This document shows positions 1-8,520 of a stretch of 64,000 nucleotides of DNA, piece by piece. A program made the position numbers and the translations under genes. The DNA is taken from NCBI GenBank assembly GCA_903877135.1, contig CAIRCN010000004.1, forward strand, positions 186,001-250,000, read 5' to 3'. The stretch comes from an uncultured Opitutia bacterium. GTDB taxonomy: Bacteria > Verrucomicrobiota > Verrucomicrobiia > Opitutales > Opitutaceae. Each line of letters opens with the position of its first letter. Position 1 is the first letter of the stretch. Below the pieces are notes generated by a model. That model saw only the letters and a program-made list of their open reading frames with translations. It ran no database searches and was not told the origin of the DNA.

Positions 1-1547
1 TGCGCTACGGCACCAGCGGTGGCTACAACATCTCGTCGTGCCACCCGTATTTCCGACGCAGCCCGTGGCCGACGCGCAACCTCGCGCTCTGCGGCAACTT
101 CAACCTGACCAACACTGCCGAGCTCAATGCGTCGCTCATCGGCATGGGCCAGCACCCTATTTTCGCGACCGACACGCAGGCGATCCTCGAAAAAATCGGC
201 TTCTTCCTCGATGAGGAGCACGAGGACATCTACCGCTTCCTGCGCACCCGCGGGCTCGACGGCGCGGAGATTTCCCGGCGCATCAGCGAGGATCTCGACC
301 TGACCCGGGTGCTCACACGCGCCTCGCAGAAATGGGACGGGGGCTTTACACTCTGCGGCCTCATCGGCAACGGCGACGCCTTTGTCGCGCGCGATCCCTC
401 GGGTATCCGGCCGTGTTTCTGGTTTCAGAACGACGAAGTGGTGGCCTTCGCTTCCGAGCGCGCGCCGCTCATGACGGTGTTCGACCTTGCGGTCGAGGAG
501 GTGAAGGAGGTCATGCCCGGACACGTTGTGGTCATCAAGCGCCGCGGGACCGTCACGCAGAACCAGTTCACCTCGCCGCTGCTGCGGGCCTCCTGCTCGT
601 TCGAGCGCATTTATTTCTCCCGCGGCAACGATCTCGACATCTACCGCGAGCGGCAGGCGCTCGGCGGCGGGCTGGCCGACCAGGTGATCCGGGCGATTGA
701 CCACGACTGGGCCAACACGGTTTTCAGCTTCATTCCCAACACCGCCGAGGTCGCCTACTATGGGTTGATGTCGGCGCTGCGCACGCGCCGCCGCGACGAG
801 GTCAAGGCCGCGATCATGCAGGCGAGCGCCGAGGGCGGTCTGACCGAGGCGCTGCTCGATGAGCTGATTCTGCGCAACTGGCCGCGGGGCGAGAAGGTCG
901 TCTCGAAGGACATCAAGCTGCGCACATTCATCGGCCAGGAAAATCTCCGCAACCAGCTCGTGAGCCACGTCTATGACATCACCTACGGCTCGGTGCGCGC
1001 CGGGCAGGACAACCTAGTGTGCGTGGACGACTCTATCGTGCGTGGCACGACGCTGCGCCGCTCGATTCTGCGCATTTTGGCGCGGCTCAAGCCACGCAAA
1101 ATCATCATCATCTCCACGGCACCGCAGATCCGCTACCCGGATTGCTACGGCATCGATATGTCTGAACTGGGAAAATTTGTGGCCTTCGAGGCGACCGTTG
1201 CGCTGCTGAAGGAACGAGGGCAGGGGGCGTTGCTCGACGAGGTTTATGAGCTGTGCCGCGAGGAGGTGGCCCGGGGCGGCGCGACGAACCATGTGCGGAA
1301 GATCTACGAGCCGTTTACGCCGGAGCAGATTTCCGCGAAGATTGTTGAGCGCGTGCGGCCCAAGGGTATCGAGTGGCAGGGCGAGGTGGAAATTATTTTC
1401 CAGACGATCGAGAACCTCCACGCCGCGGTGCCACAGCACACCGGCGACTGGTATTTCACGGGGAAATATCCGACGCCGGGCGGCTATCGCGTGGCCAATC
1501 AGGCCTACCTGAATTACTACGAAAAGAGCGAAGGCCGGTCATATTAA
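1..1547 (+). CDS. purF: Amidophosphoribosyltransferase, 5' end outside window
   Basis: First committed step of purine synthesis: PRPP plus glutamine to 5-phosphoribosylamine. The reading frame is open from base 3, so the true start and the N-terminal catalytic Cys lie upstream. Visible are the class-II glutamine amidotransferase part (RYGTSGGY at bases 3-26, GNFNLTN about 96-116) and the PRPP-binding motif VDDSIVRGTT near 1023-1052. The C-terminal tail runs past the usual PurF end and finishes YPTPGG...NYYEKSEGRSY, resembling the long Bacteroidota-type PurF (family knowledge from memory). purM follows after 6 bases. Product is certain at family level; glutamine use cannot be confirmed without the missing N terminus. 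Confidence 0.9.
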   Translation, partial: RYGTSGGYNISSCHPYFRRSPWPTRNLALCGNFNLTNTAELNASLIGMGQHPIFATDTQAILEKIGFFLDEEHEDIYRFLRTRGLDGAEISRRISEDLDLTRVLTRASQKWDGGFTLCGLIGNGDAFVARDPSGIRPCFWFQNDEVVAFASERAPLMTVFDLAVEEVKEVMPGHVVVIKRRGTVTQNQFTSPLLRASCSFERIYFSRGNDLDIYRERQALGGGLADQVIRAIDHDWANTVFSFIPNTAEVAYYGLMSALRTRRRDEVKAAIMQASAEGGLTEALLDELILRNWPRGEKVVSKDIKLRTFIGQENLRNQLVSHVYDITYGSVRAGQDNLVCVDDSIVRGTTLRRSILRILARLKPRKIIIISTAPQIRYPDCYGIDMSELGKFVAFEATVALLKERGQGALLDEVYELCREEVARGGATNHVRKIYEPFTPEQISAKIVERVRPKGIEWQGEVEIIFQTIENLHAAVPQHTGDWYFTGKYPTPGGYRVANQAYLNYYEKSEGRSY

Positions 1548-1553
1548 CCACCC

Positions 1554-2660
1554 ATGGCGCTGAGCTACGAATCCTCCGGCGTGCGCTACGACCAGCTTGA
1601 TGCGTTCAAACGGGCGTGCCAGCAGGCGGCACGCACCACCGCTGGGCTACTGGCGGAGCACGGCTACGCGGAACCGGCGACGACGCGGGGCGAGAGCGCC
1701 TACCTGATGGAGGCGCCGGACCACTATCTCGCGCACGTCGAGGAGGGGCTCGGCACAAAAAACCTGGTCGCCGATGCTGTCTATGCGGCGACGGGGAAGA
1801 ATTTCTATCGCGAGATCGCTATCGATACGGTCGCCACGATCGTCAACGATCTGGTGACGTGCGGCGCGCTGCCGATCTCGGTGGCGATGCATGCCGCGGT
1901 GGGCGACTCGGGCTGGTTCAGCGATGTCGGGCGGATGAACACCTTGGTCGAGGGATGGGCTGAGGGGTGTCGGCTGGCCGGGGCGGTATGGGGCGGCGGC
2001 GAGACTCCTACGCTCAAGGGCATCGTCGATCCTGCGACGATCGTCCTCGCCGGGTCGGCAATCGGGAAAATTGCGCCGAAGAGCAATCGCATTACTGGCG
2101 AGGTGCGTAATGGTGACGCAATTCTCTTTCTTGCCAGCTCAGGAGTGCACACCAACGGCCTTTCGCTGTGCCGACTAATCGCCCAGAAGCTCCCCTCGGG
2201 CTACCTGACGCGCATCGCCCACGGCGATGTCCGGACTTTTGGGGAGGCCCTGCTCGCACCATCGGTGATCTATGTGGCCTTCGTGCGCGAGTGTCAGCGA
2301 CGAGGGCTGAAGCTCAACTACGCCGCGCATGTGACCGGCCACGGCTGGCGCAAGCTCATGCGCCTCGACGAGCCGTTTGTGTATGAAATCACAGCGCCGC
2401 GTCTCGTGCCGGCGCTGTTCAGGTTTATCCAGAAAGCTGGTCCGATCACTCAGCGCGAGATGTATGCGACCTTCAACATGGGGGTGGGCTTTGCGGCTTT
2501 TGTTTCCCCGGGAAATGTCGAGGCTGTCCTCGCTGCTGCCAAGGACACGGGCCACGATGCCTGGCTTGCTGGTCGTGTGACGAAGCAAGACAGGCGCAAG
2601 GCGGTGTCCGTCCCTTCGCTCAATCTAACGTTCGAGGGCGACACTTTGCGTGTGCGGTAG
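1554..2660 (+). CDS. purM: Phosphoribosylformylglycinamidine cyclo-ligase (AIR synthase)
   Basis: ATP-dependent ring closure of FGAM to AIR in purine synthesis, 368 aa. PurM-fold hallmarks in order: EEGLGTKN (substrate loop, cf. DGVGTK), VNDLVTCGA, a Gly-rich GGGETPTL, FLASSGVHTNGLSL and a C-terminal AAHVTGHGWRK. The sequence diverges from E. coli PurM (for example VTGHG in place of the usual TGGG), so a PurM-like paralogue is conceivable, but its position 6 bases after purF supports the purine role. The ATG at 1554 is the first start after the purF stop. Confidence 0.85.
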   Translation: MALSYESSGVRYDQLDAFKRACQQAARTTAGLLAEHGYAEPATTRGESAYLMEAPDHYLAHVEEGLGTKNLVADAVYAATGKNFYREIAIDTVATIVNDLVTCGALPISVAMHAAVGDSGWFSDVGRMNTLVEGWAEGCRLAGAVWGGGETPTLKGIVDPATIVLAGSAIGKIAPKSNRITGEVRNGDAILFLASSGVHTNGLSLCRLIAQKLPSGYLTRIAHGDVRTFGEALLAPSVIYVAFVRECQRRGLKLNYAAHVTGHGWRKLMRLDEPFVYEITAPRLVPALFRFIQKAGPITQREMYATFNMGVGFAAFVSPGNVEAVLAAAKDTGHDAWLAGRVTKQDRRKAVSVPSLNLTFEGDTLRVR

Positions 2661-2696
2661 TGGCTGCCGCAGGACTGCGTGTCCAGGTCGCGCTGA

Positions 2697-4148
2697 TCAG
2701 GTTTTCGCCACTTTTTGGACGACGGAGACAAATGGCGCGGCGGTTTCCTCCGACGGGATGTCCGCCAGAATCGAAAAGCGGAAGGTGGAGCCTTCGCCGG
2801 GCCGGCTTTCGACGGAAATGCTGCCGCCCATAAGTTCGCAGAGACGTTTGGAAATGATCAGGCCCAGGCCGGTGCCGTTGCGACGGCGTTTGGACGAGCT
2901 GTCCACCTGGCTGAAGGGCTGGAACAGCAAGGCCTGTTTCTCGACCGGAATGCCCACGCCGGTGTCGGTAACGGCGAAAAACAGGCGCGCACTCCGGCGT
3001 TTGGCGTCGGGCGCGAACTCCGGGTGCGCCGCCGTGAGGCGGACGGACACGCGGCCGTGATCCGTGAACTTGAGGGCGTTGCCGACGAGGTTGACAAGGA
3101 TCTGGCGCACCCGGCCTTCATCGCTGTTGATCAGGGCGGGCACGTCGGGCTCGACATGAATTTCCAGCTTCAAGCTGGCCTCGCGAGCCTGATCGGCAAA
3201 GAAGGCGCGCAGTTCCTCCAGACATTTTTGGGGTGAAAACGGCGTATGTTCGATTTCCACTTTGCCTGCCTCGATTTTCGACAGATCAAGGATGTCGCCG
3301 ATGAGTTTTTCGAGTGTCAGCCCGCTGGCCCGGATCATGGCGAGGTGTTCGCGCTGCATCGGAGACAGCGGCGTTTCGGATAGGAGCCGCGAGAAACCGA
3401 TCACGCCGTTGATGGGCGTGCGGATTTCGTGGCTGACCATCGCGAGGAATTCGCTCTTGGCGCGGTCGGCTTCCTCGGCGGCGAGCTTGGCGCGGAGCAG
3501 TGCCGCCTCGGCTTCGCGGCGCACGGTCATGTCATGTCCGACGGCCTGATATTCGAGCATTTCACCGGTTTGGTCGGTGTTGATCCGCTGGGTCCAGTTC
3601 ACCCAGATGCCGCGGCCATCCGGGAGCTTGAGTTCGCGTTCGAAGGAACTCACCCCGTTGCTATCGACGAGGCCCCCTTCCATGAAGGGAAATTGCTGGC
3701 CGATGAGTTCGGTGCGCTTGCAGCCGAAAGCCTGCGCGTAGGCGCCATTCACAAAGGTGAGCCGGCCGTCGGCCCGGTAGCGACAGATCAAATCAACTTG
3801 GTCCTCGACAATGCCGCGGTAGCTGGCCTCGACGTTTTGCAGTGATCGCGCCATGCGTTCGATCTTGCGGGCGAGCCCGATAATTTCGTCGGTGTCATTT
3901 TCGTCGGCCGCGTCGTCCGCCAGATCGGAAAATTCCGCGGAATCACGGAGGGTTTTGAGCTTCTGGATGAGATTGTGATCCCAGACGTAACCGGCGACGA
4001 CGAGCAGCACACAGCCGATGATGGCGAAGGAAAGAACCCAGTAGGTCTCGCCGAGCCGCTCGCGCAATTCCTCCTGCGATATGATGGCGAACAGCGCGAT
4101 GACGAGGCTGATGGCCAGCGAGAAGATCAGGATCGTTTTTCGGTGCAT
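2697..4148 (-). CDS. Membrane PAS histidine kinase
   Basis: Sensor kinase of 483 aa. Two membrane segments lie near residues 5-23 and 36-55, leaving almost no periplasmic loop. They are followed by a charged linker (about 57-110), a PAS domain (about 110-215), a HisKA domain with phospho-accepting His240 in SHEIRTPINGV, and a HATPase_c domain with N box (NLVGNALKF), G1 (DTGVGIP) and G2 (GTGLGL). No receiver domain is attached and no response regulator is adjacent, so it is an orphan kinase here. The short loop suggests sensing by the PAS domain or within the membrane. The gene converges on purM. Confidence 0.88.
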   Translation of the reverse strand: MHRKTILIFSLAISLVIALFAIISQEELRERLGETYWVLSFAIIGCVLLVVAGYVWDHNLIQKLKTLRDSAEFSDLADDAADENDTDEIIGLARKIERMARSLQNVEASYRGIVEDQVDLICRYRADGRLTFVNGAYAQAFGCKRTELIGQQFPFMEGGLVDSNGVSSFERELKLPDGRGIWVNWTQRINTDQTGEMLEYQAVGHDMTVRREAEAALLRAKLAAEEADRAKSEFLAMVSHEIRTPINGVIGFSRLLSETPLSPMQREHLAMIRASGLTLEKLIGDILDLSKIEAGKVEIEHTPFSPQKCLEELRAFFADQAREASLKLEIHVEPDVPALINSDEGRVRQILVNLVGNALKFTDHGRVSVRLTAAHPEFAPDAKRRSARLFFAVTDTGVGIPVEKQALLFQPFSQVDSSSKRRRNGTGLGLIISKRLCELMGGSISVESRPGEGSTFRFSILADIPSEETAAPFVSVVQKVAKT

Positions 4149-4248
4149 AGGGCGCTGGAGACGAAGACAAGCAATGGCGGCTGTCGGGGATGAAGTCTAA
4201 CCAAAACGCTTTGGGCGCAGTCCTGTTCGATTCGCGCGGACAAACTGA

Positions 4249-4278
4249 AACCCCGGCGCGAGAACCGCTGCCGGGGTT
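4249..4278 (-). terminator. Hairpin downstream of TIM-barrel gene
   Basis: Perfect 9-bp inverted repeat AACCCCGGC / GCCGGGGTT with a 12-base loop, 18 bases beyond the stop of the gene ending at 4296. On the minus strand the stem is followed by TCAGTTTG, a weak U tract, so termination efficiency is uncertain. Confidence 0.5.
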
Positions 4279-4295
4279 GGTGAAGAATCGCGCGA

Positions 4296-5144
4296 TTACT
4301 TGGCGCGCCGCCACGCCTTGTCGAGTTCGCCACGAAGCACGACGGCGTCGGGCCAGGCCGGCGGCAGGCCGGTGATGTTGTAGCCGGCGCCTCTCTCGTG
4401 GCACGGCCCCATCTCGGGGCAAACGAAGAGCGTGCGGGCGGTGTTCTGGGGCGCGGATTTCCAGCACTTGAAGAGCGCGACGCAAAATTCGAGATAGCTC
4501 TTCGCTTCGTCGGTCAACGCGCCGCGGTGCGTGACGGGCACCTGGCAGTGGTGGCCGTTGAACGGCCGGCAGTGCGACTGGTCGGAATTCTGCACGAGGG
4601 CGGGATGATCCAGCAGGCGCGCAGCGTAGTTGCCCGGCCCGAGGTGCTTGACGACCGAAAAGTGCGAGAAGTCGAAGTTGATTTTGATCATCTGGCCGGT
4701 GGCCTTCTGGTAGCGCTCGGCGATCTCGTAGGTTTTCTCTGGGGTCTCGGTGCAGCAGTCACGGTGGACTTCGAGCGACAGGACAACGCCGCCGATCTTC
4801 TCTCCCTCGCGCATCATTTGGATCCAGTGCTTCGTGGCGACGGCGGGCGGGGTGTCATGGTCGTCGAGTTGAACGTTGATCTGAACGGCGCCGCTTTCTT
4901 TTTGCGAACGGATGCGCGCAGCAAAATCCTTGGGGTCGCCGGAAGAGGTGGAAACGAAACCGAGGAGGTGTTTCAGGCCGTATTTCTCGGCGAGAGGGCG
5001 ATACTCGGGGGTGAGGCCGGTGGTGATGCCGTCGAAACCGGCGTCGGCGCAGGCTTTGATTTTTTTCTCCAGCGACCACTGCTTGGCGGCGGTGGGGTGG
5101 TTGACGAGCGACCAGAGGTTGGCGATGTGGGCGATTTGGGACAT
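4296..5144 (-). CDS. Sugar phosphate isomerase/epimerase-like TIM barrel
   Basis: 282-aa protein of the xylose isomerase-like TIM-barrel (AP endonuclease 2) superfamily. The barrel pattern is visible as ADAGFDGITTGL near the N terminus, SLEVHRD in the middle (metal-ligand Glu and His candidates), KINFDFSHFSVV (Asp/His) and a late CPEMGP Glu. Members isomerise or epimerise sugars and polyols with a divalent metal; the substrate cannot be told. It is the last gene of a minus-strand run (ferritin-like, MBL, dehydrogenase, this gene), with 45 bases to the dehydrogenase gene. The pairing with a beta-hydroxyacid dehydrogenase suggests small-molecule catabolism. Confidence 0.75.
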   Translation of the reverse strand: MSQIAHIANLWSLVNHPTAAKQWSLEKKIKACADAGFDGITTGLTPEYRPLAEKYGLKHLLGFVSTSSGDPKDFAARIRSQKESGAVQINVQLDDHDTPPAVATKHWIQMMREGEKIGGVVLSLEVHRDCCTETPEKTYEIAERYQKATGQMIKINFDFSHFSVVKHLGPGNYAARLLDHPALVQNSDQSHCRPFNGHHCQVPVTHRGALTDEAKSYLEFCVALFKCWKSAPQNTARTLFVCPEMGPCHERGAGYNITGLPPAWPDAVVLRGELDKAWRRAK

Positions 5145-5189
5145 GGGATTGTCGGGTGTGGTGGGTTTTTGTCGGGGAAAATACCGGGA

Positions 5190-6074
5190 TCAGGCGTGGC
5201 GGCCCTTGAAGGTGAGTTCGGCGACGCCGGACTTGTCCAGGCTGCCGAGGCCGAGGGCGACCATCTTGTCGAATTGCTGCTTGGTGGCCGCGGCGAGCGG
5301 CATGTTCACACCAGTCTCGCAGCCGAGCACCCAGGCGATGGTGCTGTCCTTTGCGGCGTGGGCGCCGGAAAAGTAGCAGTCGTGGGCGCGGTTCTGCATG
5401 TCCTCGCCGTCGGTCTTGAGCACCTGCGAGTTGGCACCGGTCTGGGAAAACACCTCGCGGAGCATGTTGAGATCGAGGCCGAGCGCCTGGCCGAGGCCGA
5501 GGCCCTCGGCGAGACCGGCGGTGTTGATGTTCATAACCATGTTGACGAGGGCCTTCACCTGCGCAGCCTGACCGGTCGTGCCGACGTAGCGGAGCGCGGT
5601 GCTGAGCTTTTCGAGGATAGGTTTGACACGCGCGAAGGTTTTGGCGTCGCCGCCGCACATGAGGTAGAGTGTGCCGTTGCGCGCCTGCGGAATCGACGAC
5701 GCCATGCAGCCTTCGAGGGTGACGGCACCGGCCTTTTTCGCGCGTCGCTCGACCGCGACATGGGTTTTCGGAGTGATGGTGGCGCAGTTGACGAAGACCT
5801 TTCCATTGGCCTTCACAAGCAGGGAATCGCCGCTATCGGCGAAGACGCCGAGCTGGGCGGCATCGTCTGTGACGACGGTGAAGATCACATCGGCCGCGGC
5901 GGTGACGGCGGCGAGGGTTTTGGCGTGCTTGGCGCGGATTTCTTTGGCGAGCGCGGCGGCGGACGGCGCGTGGGTGTCGTAGACGGCGGTGACGGTGTAG
6001 CCGCAGTCCTTGAGGCGGCGGGCCATGTTGCCGCCCATGCGGCCAACTCCAACGAAGGCGATTTTTTCAGACAT
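5190..6074 (-). CDS. NAD(P)-dependent beta-hydroxyacid dehydrogenase
   Basis: 294 aa, 3-hydroxyisobutyrate dehydrogenase/6-phosphogluconate dehydrogenase-like family. The N-terminal Rossmann motif GVGRMGGNMA starts at residue 8. The usual substrate-binding DAPVSGG motif appears as the divergent EGCMASSIPQA, and the catalytic Lys is in GQAAQVKALVNMVMN, leading into the long helical C-terminal domain. The frame stays open upstream, but the ATG at 6074 places MSEKIAFVGVG exactly where family members begin. The altered substrate loop means the substrate should not be assumed to be hydroxyisobutyrate. Likely co-transcribed with neighbours on both sides. Confidence 0.82.
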   Translation of the reverse strand: MSEKIAFVGVGRMGGNMARRLKDCGYTVTAVYDTHAPSAAALAKEIRAKHAKTLAAVTAAADVIFTVVTDDAAQLGVFADSGDSLLVKANGKVFVNCATITPKTHVAVERRAKKAGAVTLEGCMASSIPQARNGTLYLMCGGDAKTFARVKPILEKLSTALRYVGTTGQAAQVKALVNMVMNINTAGLAEGLGLGQALGLDLNMLREVFSQTGANSQVLKTDGEDMQNRAHDCYFSGAHAAKDSTIAWVLGCETGVNMPLAAATKQQFDKMVALGLGSLDKSGVAELTFKGRHA

Positions 6075-6103
6075 AGGGTGCGAGATTTTAGGATGGTGGT
6101 GGG

Positions 6104-6928
6104 CTAACGGGTGAAAAAGGGATTGTGGCGCTTCTCCTGACCGAGCGTGGTGAGTGGGCCATGGCCGCAGGCGAGCACGGTGTCTTTCGGGAGCGGCAGG
6201 ATTTTCTCGACGTTGTTGCGGTATTGGTCGGCGTAGTGGGTGGGGCTGCCGCCCATCGAGCTGGCAAAAATCGAGTCGCCCACAATCGCGAGCGGCCAAC
6301 TCAGGCCTGTGATGTAGTAGGTCGTCATGCCGGGCGAGTGGCCCCAGGTGAAGAGGGTCTTGATCGAGAGGGGGCCGAGGTGGAAATGGATGTTTTCCTT
6401 GAACGTCTTGGCGCCTTCGATCGGGGCGGGTTCCAATTCGCTGGCCCACACTTCGGCCTTGGTGGCCGCGGCGAGCTTGGCGAGATCAGCGATGTGGTCC
6501 TCGTGTGTATGGGTGAGGAAGAGGTAGCGGACGGTCAGGCCCGCGGCGTGCACGGTGTCGAGCATCGTCTCGCAACTGGCGCCGGTGTCGAACGCGGCGG
6601 CGAGCTTGGTGCGCGCATCCCAGATGAGGTAGCTGTTCACGGTCATGTCCTCGTAGGCGGTGTTGAACGCGGCGAACCCGGTCGGAAAATTCGGCTGGTC
6701 CGGATACCAGGATTTCTCGGCGAGGACTTCGAGGGCGTCGGGGCCGAGGCGGAGGTGGCGGGCGACACGGCGCAGTACGGCGACGAGCGGTTTTCCGCCT
6801 TTCACTACAGCCAAGTCTTCGAGGGTGACTTCGGCACGGTGGGCAAGGGCGGCGTCGGAGATTTTCATCCCACGCTGGGCCTTGTTGATGACGTCGTTAA
6901 AATTGTCTTCCAGCGGTATGCGGGCCAT
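6104..6928 (-). CDS. Metallo-beta-lactamase fold hydrolase with N-terminal HTH-like domain
   Basis: 274 aa. Residues about 10-72 form a helical, XRE/HTH-like segment (ISDAALAHRAEVTLEDLAVVKGG). Residues about 80-274 are an MBL domain with the metal motif HTHEDH (His140, His142, Asp144, His145), a later GHSPG His, GDSIF Asp and a C-terminal CGHGP His, the full set for a dinuclear site as in glyoxalase II-like hydrolases. Substrate unknown; a thioester or lactone hydrolase would fit the dehydrogenase downstream (29-base gap). The N-terminal domain might bind DNA or merely act in folding; this is unresolved. Confidence 0.78.
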   Translation of the reverse strand: MARIPLEDNFNDVINKAQRGMKISDAALAHRAEVTLEDLAVVKGGKPLVAVLRRVARHLRLGPDALEVLAEKSWYPDQPNFPTGFAAFNTAYEDMTVNSYLIWDARTKLAAAFDTGASCETMLDTVHAAGLTVRYLFLTHTHEDHIADLAKLAAATKAEVWASELEPAPIEGAKTFKENIHFHLGPLSIKTLFTWGHSPGMTTYYITGLSWPLAIVGDSIFASSMGGSPTHYADQYRNNVEKILPLPKDTVLACGHGPLTTLGQEKRHNPFFTR

Positions 6929-6980
6929 GGGGCAGTAAATGTGTTCGGGCGAGAGGCGGGCAAGCTGAATGCCGGTGAAT

Positions 6981-8465
6981 CTACATGGGTTTGGGCGAAC
7001 GCGGCGGGCAGGTGGCGGCGTTTGCCAGGGGCTTTACGCGCCGGATGCGCTCCAAGAGGCTGGAGTAGAAATCGAACGCGGGATCGCCCGGGGTGCGGGA
7101 GAGTTTTTTGGCCATCTCGGCGGCGCGGGCGTTGCCCTGATTTTGGTACTCCTCCCGGACCTTGGCGCCGCGTTCGCGATAGTTCGAGTTGTCCACGCCG
7201 CAGAGTTCGCCGAGAAGGGGCAGCCATTTGTGCGCGTATTGGACATGCGCCGTTTCGTCGATGATGTCGAAAAGCATCATCTCGGCCGACTCAAGGTCCC
7301 TACCTTCTTTAAAATCGGCGTAGCCCTCCTGTTTGACGATGAAGTGGCCGGTCTCCGCCACCAAGCCAATCATGAAAACGTTCTCGTAGATCTGGGCGCG
7401 GGTGAGGTGCTCGGCGCGAACGGGGTTCAGGTATTTGGCGTAGTCGCGGAACGCCTCGTCGAGGGAGATGCCGTGCTCCTTGGCGGCGGCCTGCAGCACT
7501 TTGAGGCGTTCGGCCGAATCGTAACCGGGAAAGCCAATCTCGTCGAAATCGATGCCAAAATCGCGCAACCGCGAGTAGCCCGAGTCGCCGTGTCGCGACT
7601 CGTCCCAAAGGTGGCGCGAGATGTCGTGGTGCCATTCCCAAGGCATGAAATGCCCGTCGTAGATCCAACACAGCTGATCGTCAGGCAGGTTCTTCTCCAT
7701 CATGTAGCCAAAGCCCCAGAACAGGCGGCGGGCCTCGACGCTGGTGGGAAAATCCACCCGGAGGTATTCCCCAAATTCGTATTTTGAGCGGATCGGCACA
7801 TCGCGAGCGCTGAACTTGGCGAGCTTGAACGGCGTGGCGACGCCGGCCGGCTGGGCGCCAGCATCGTTCTGAGCTAGCGCCAGAGCTGAATGGAAGTGCC
7901 CGCAGGCGGCAATCTGGCTCTCCACGGCTTCGCGGTAAGCACGGTCGGTGGCATGGACGTGGCGGCGGCGGTAGTCGCGATACCAGAGAAACTGCTGGCT
8001 TTTGATCTGGTTGATTTCGTGCAGCAGGGCGATGGTCGGTGCGTCGTGCACCGGGTGGGCGCGGCTCGAGTATTCGCCGTAGGCGGTGAGGAGCGCCTTC
8101 AGCAACATCTCGTAAATGCCATCGAGGGCGTCGTCGAGACTTGGGGCGAGCAGGACAGTGTTGGCCAACTGCTCCAGCCGGCTGGAGACCGGGGCGTCGG
8201 GCTTGCCGCCCGGAAACTGAGCGACGCGCTCGCGCAGGCGCCGGACGCACTCGGCCTGATCCCAGACGTGCCGATGGATCGTGCTCTTGTCGAACCATGG
8301 GGCGATCTCCCTGCCCCACGCGCAGATTAGCCGGTGCGTGCCCTTTTCCAGATACTGCCAGTCGTTCAGCAGGTCCACGATCAGCGGTTTCTGCTTGGAC
8401 TCGTTCGTGATGACCAGACGGCGGGGCGCGCTGGCGGTGGGAACTTCGGCGACAAGGGTGCTCAC
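6981..8465 (-). CDS. Ferritin-like protein of unknown function
   Basis: About 494 aa from a GTG start at 8465, preceded by AAAGG; a GTG at 8495 would add 10 residues but leaves only 25 bases to the divergent AraC gene. I do not recognise a named family. Long helices carry three ExxH motifs (ESRH at 289-292, ETGH at 371-374, ETAH at 404-407), plus Glu150 in LLHEINQIKSQQ and Glu277 in WEWHHD. That is the ligand pattern of di-iron or manganese ferritin-like four-helix bundles. No membrane segment or signal peptide. It heads the minus-strand cluster and faces an AraC regulator, which probably controls it. Oxidase, oxygenase or metal storage roles are all possible. Confidence 0.65.
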   Translation of the reverse strand: MSTLVAEVPTASAPRRLVITNESKQKPLIVDLLNDWQYLEKGTHRLICAWGREIAPWFDKSTIHRHVWDQAECVRRLRERVAQFPGGKPDAPVSSRLEQLANTVLLAPSLDDALDGIYEMLLKALLTAYGEYSSRAHPVHDAPTIALLHEINQIKSQQFLWYRDYRRRHVHATDRAYREAVESQIAACGHFHSALALAQNDAGAQPAGVATPFKLAKFSARDVPIRSKYEFGEYLRVDFPTSVEARRLFWGFGYMMEKNLPDDQLCWIYDGHFMPWEWHHDISRHLWDESRHGDSGYSRLRDFGIDFDEIGFPGYDSAERLKVLQAAAKEHGISLDEAFRDYAKYLNPVRAEHLTRAQIYENVFMIGLVAETGHFIVKQEGYADFKEGRDLESAEMMLFDIIDETAHVQYAHKWLPLLGELCGVDNSNYRERGAKVREEYQNQGNARAAEMAKKLSRTPGDPAFDFYSSLLERIRRVKPLANAATCPPRSPKPM

Positions 8466-8520
8466 ACCGGCACTATACCTTTGCGCTTGCCCCACCGCTA
8501 TGTCTGGAACCGGATGATTT

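Noticed and set aside
4398-6107. Open frame of 569 codons on the plus strand
   Set aside because: It lies antisense to the TIM-barrel and dehydrogenase genes, its translation is Gly/Val/Glu-rich low-complexity sequence with no motif, and long antisense frames are expected in GC-rich DNA.
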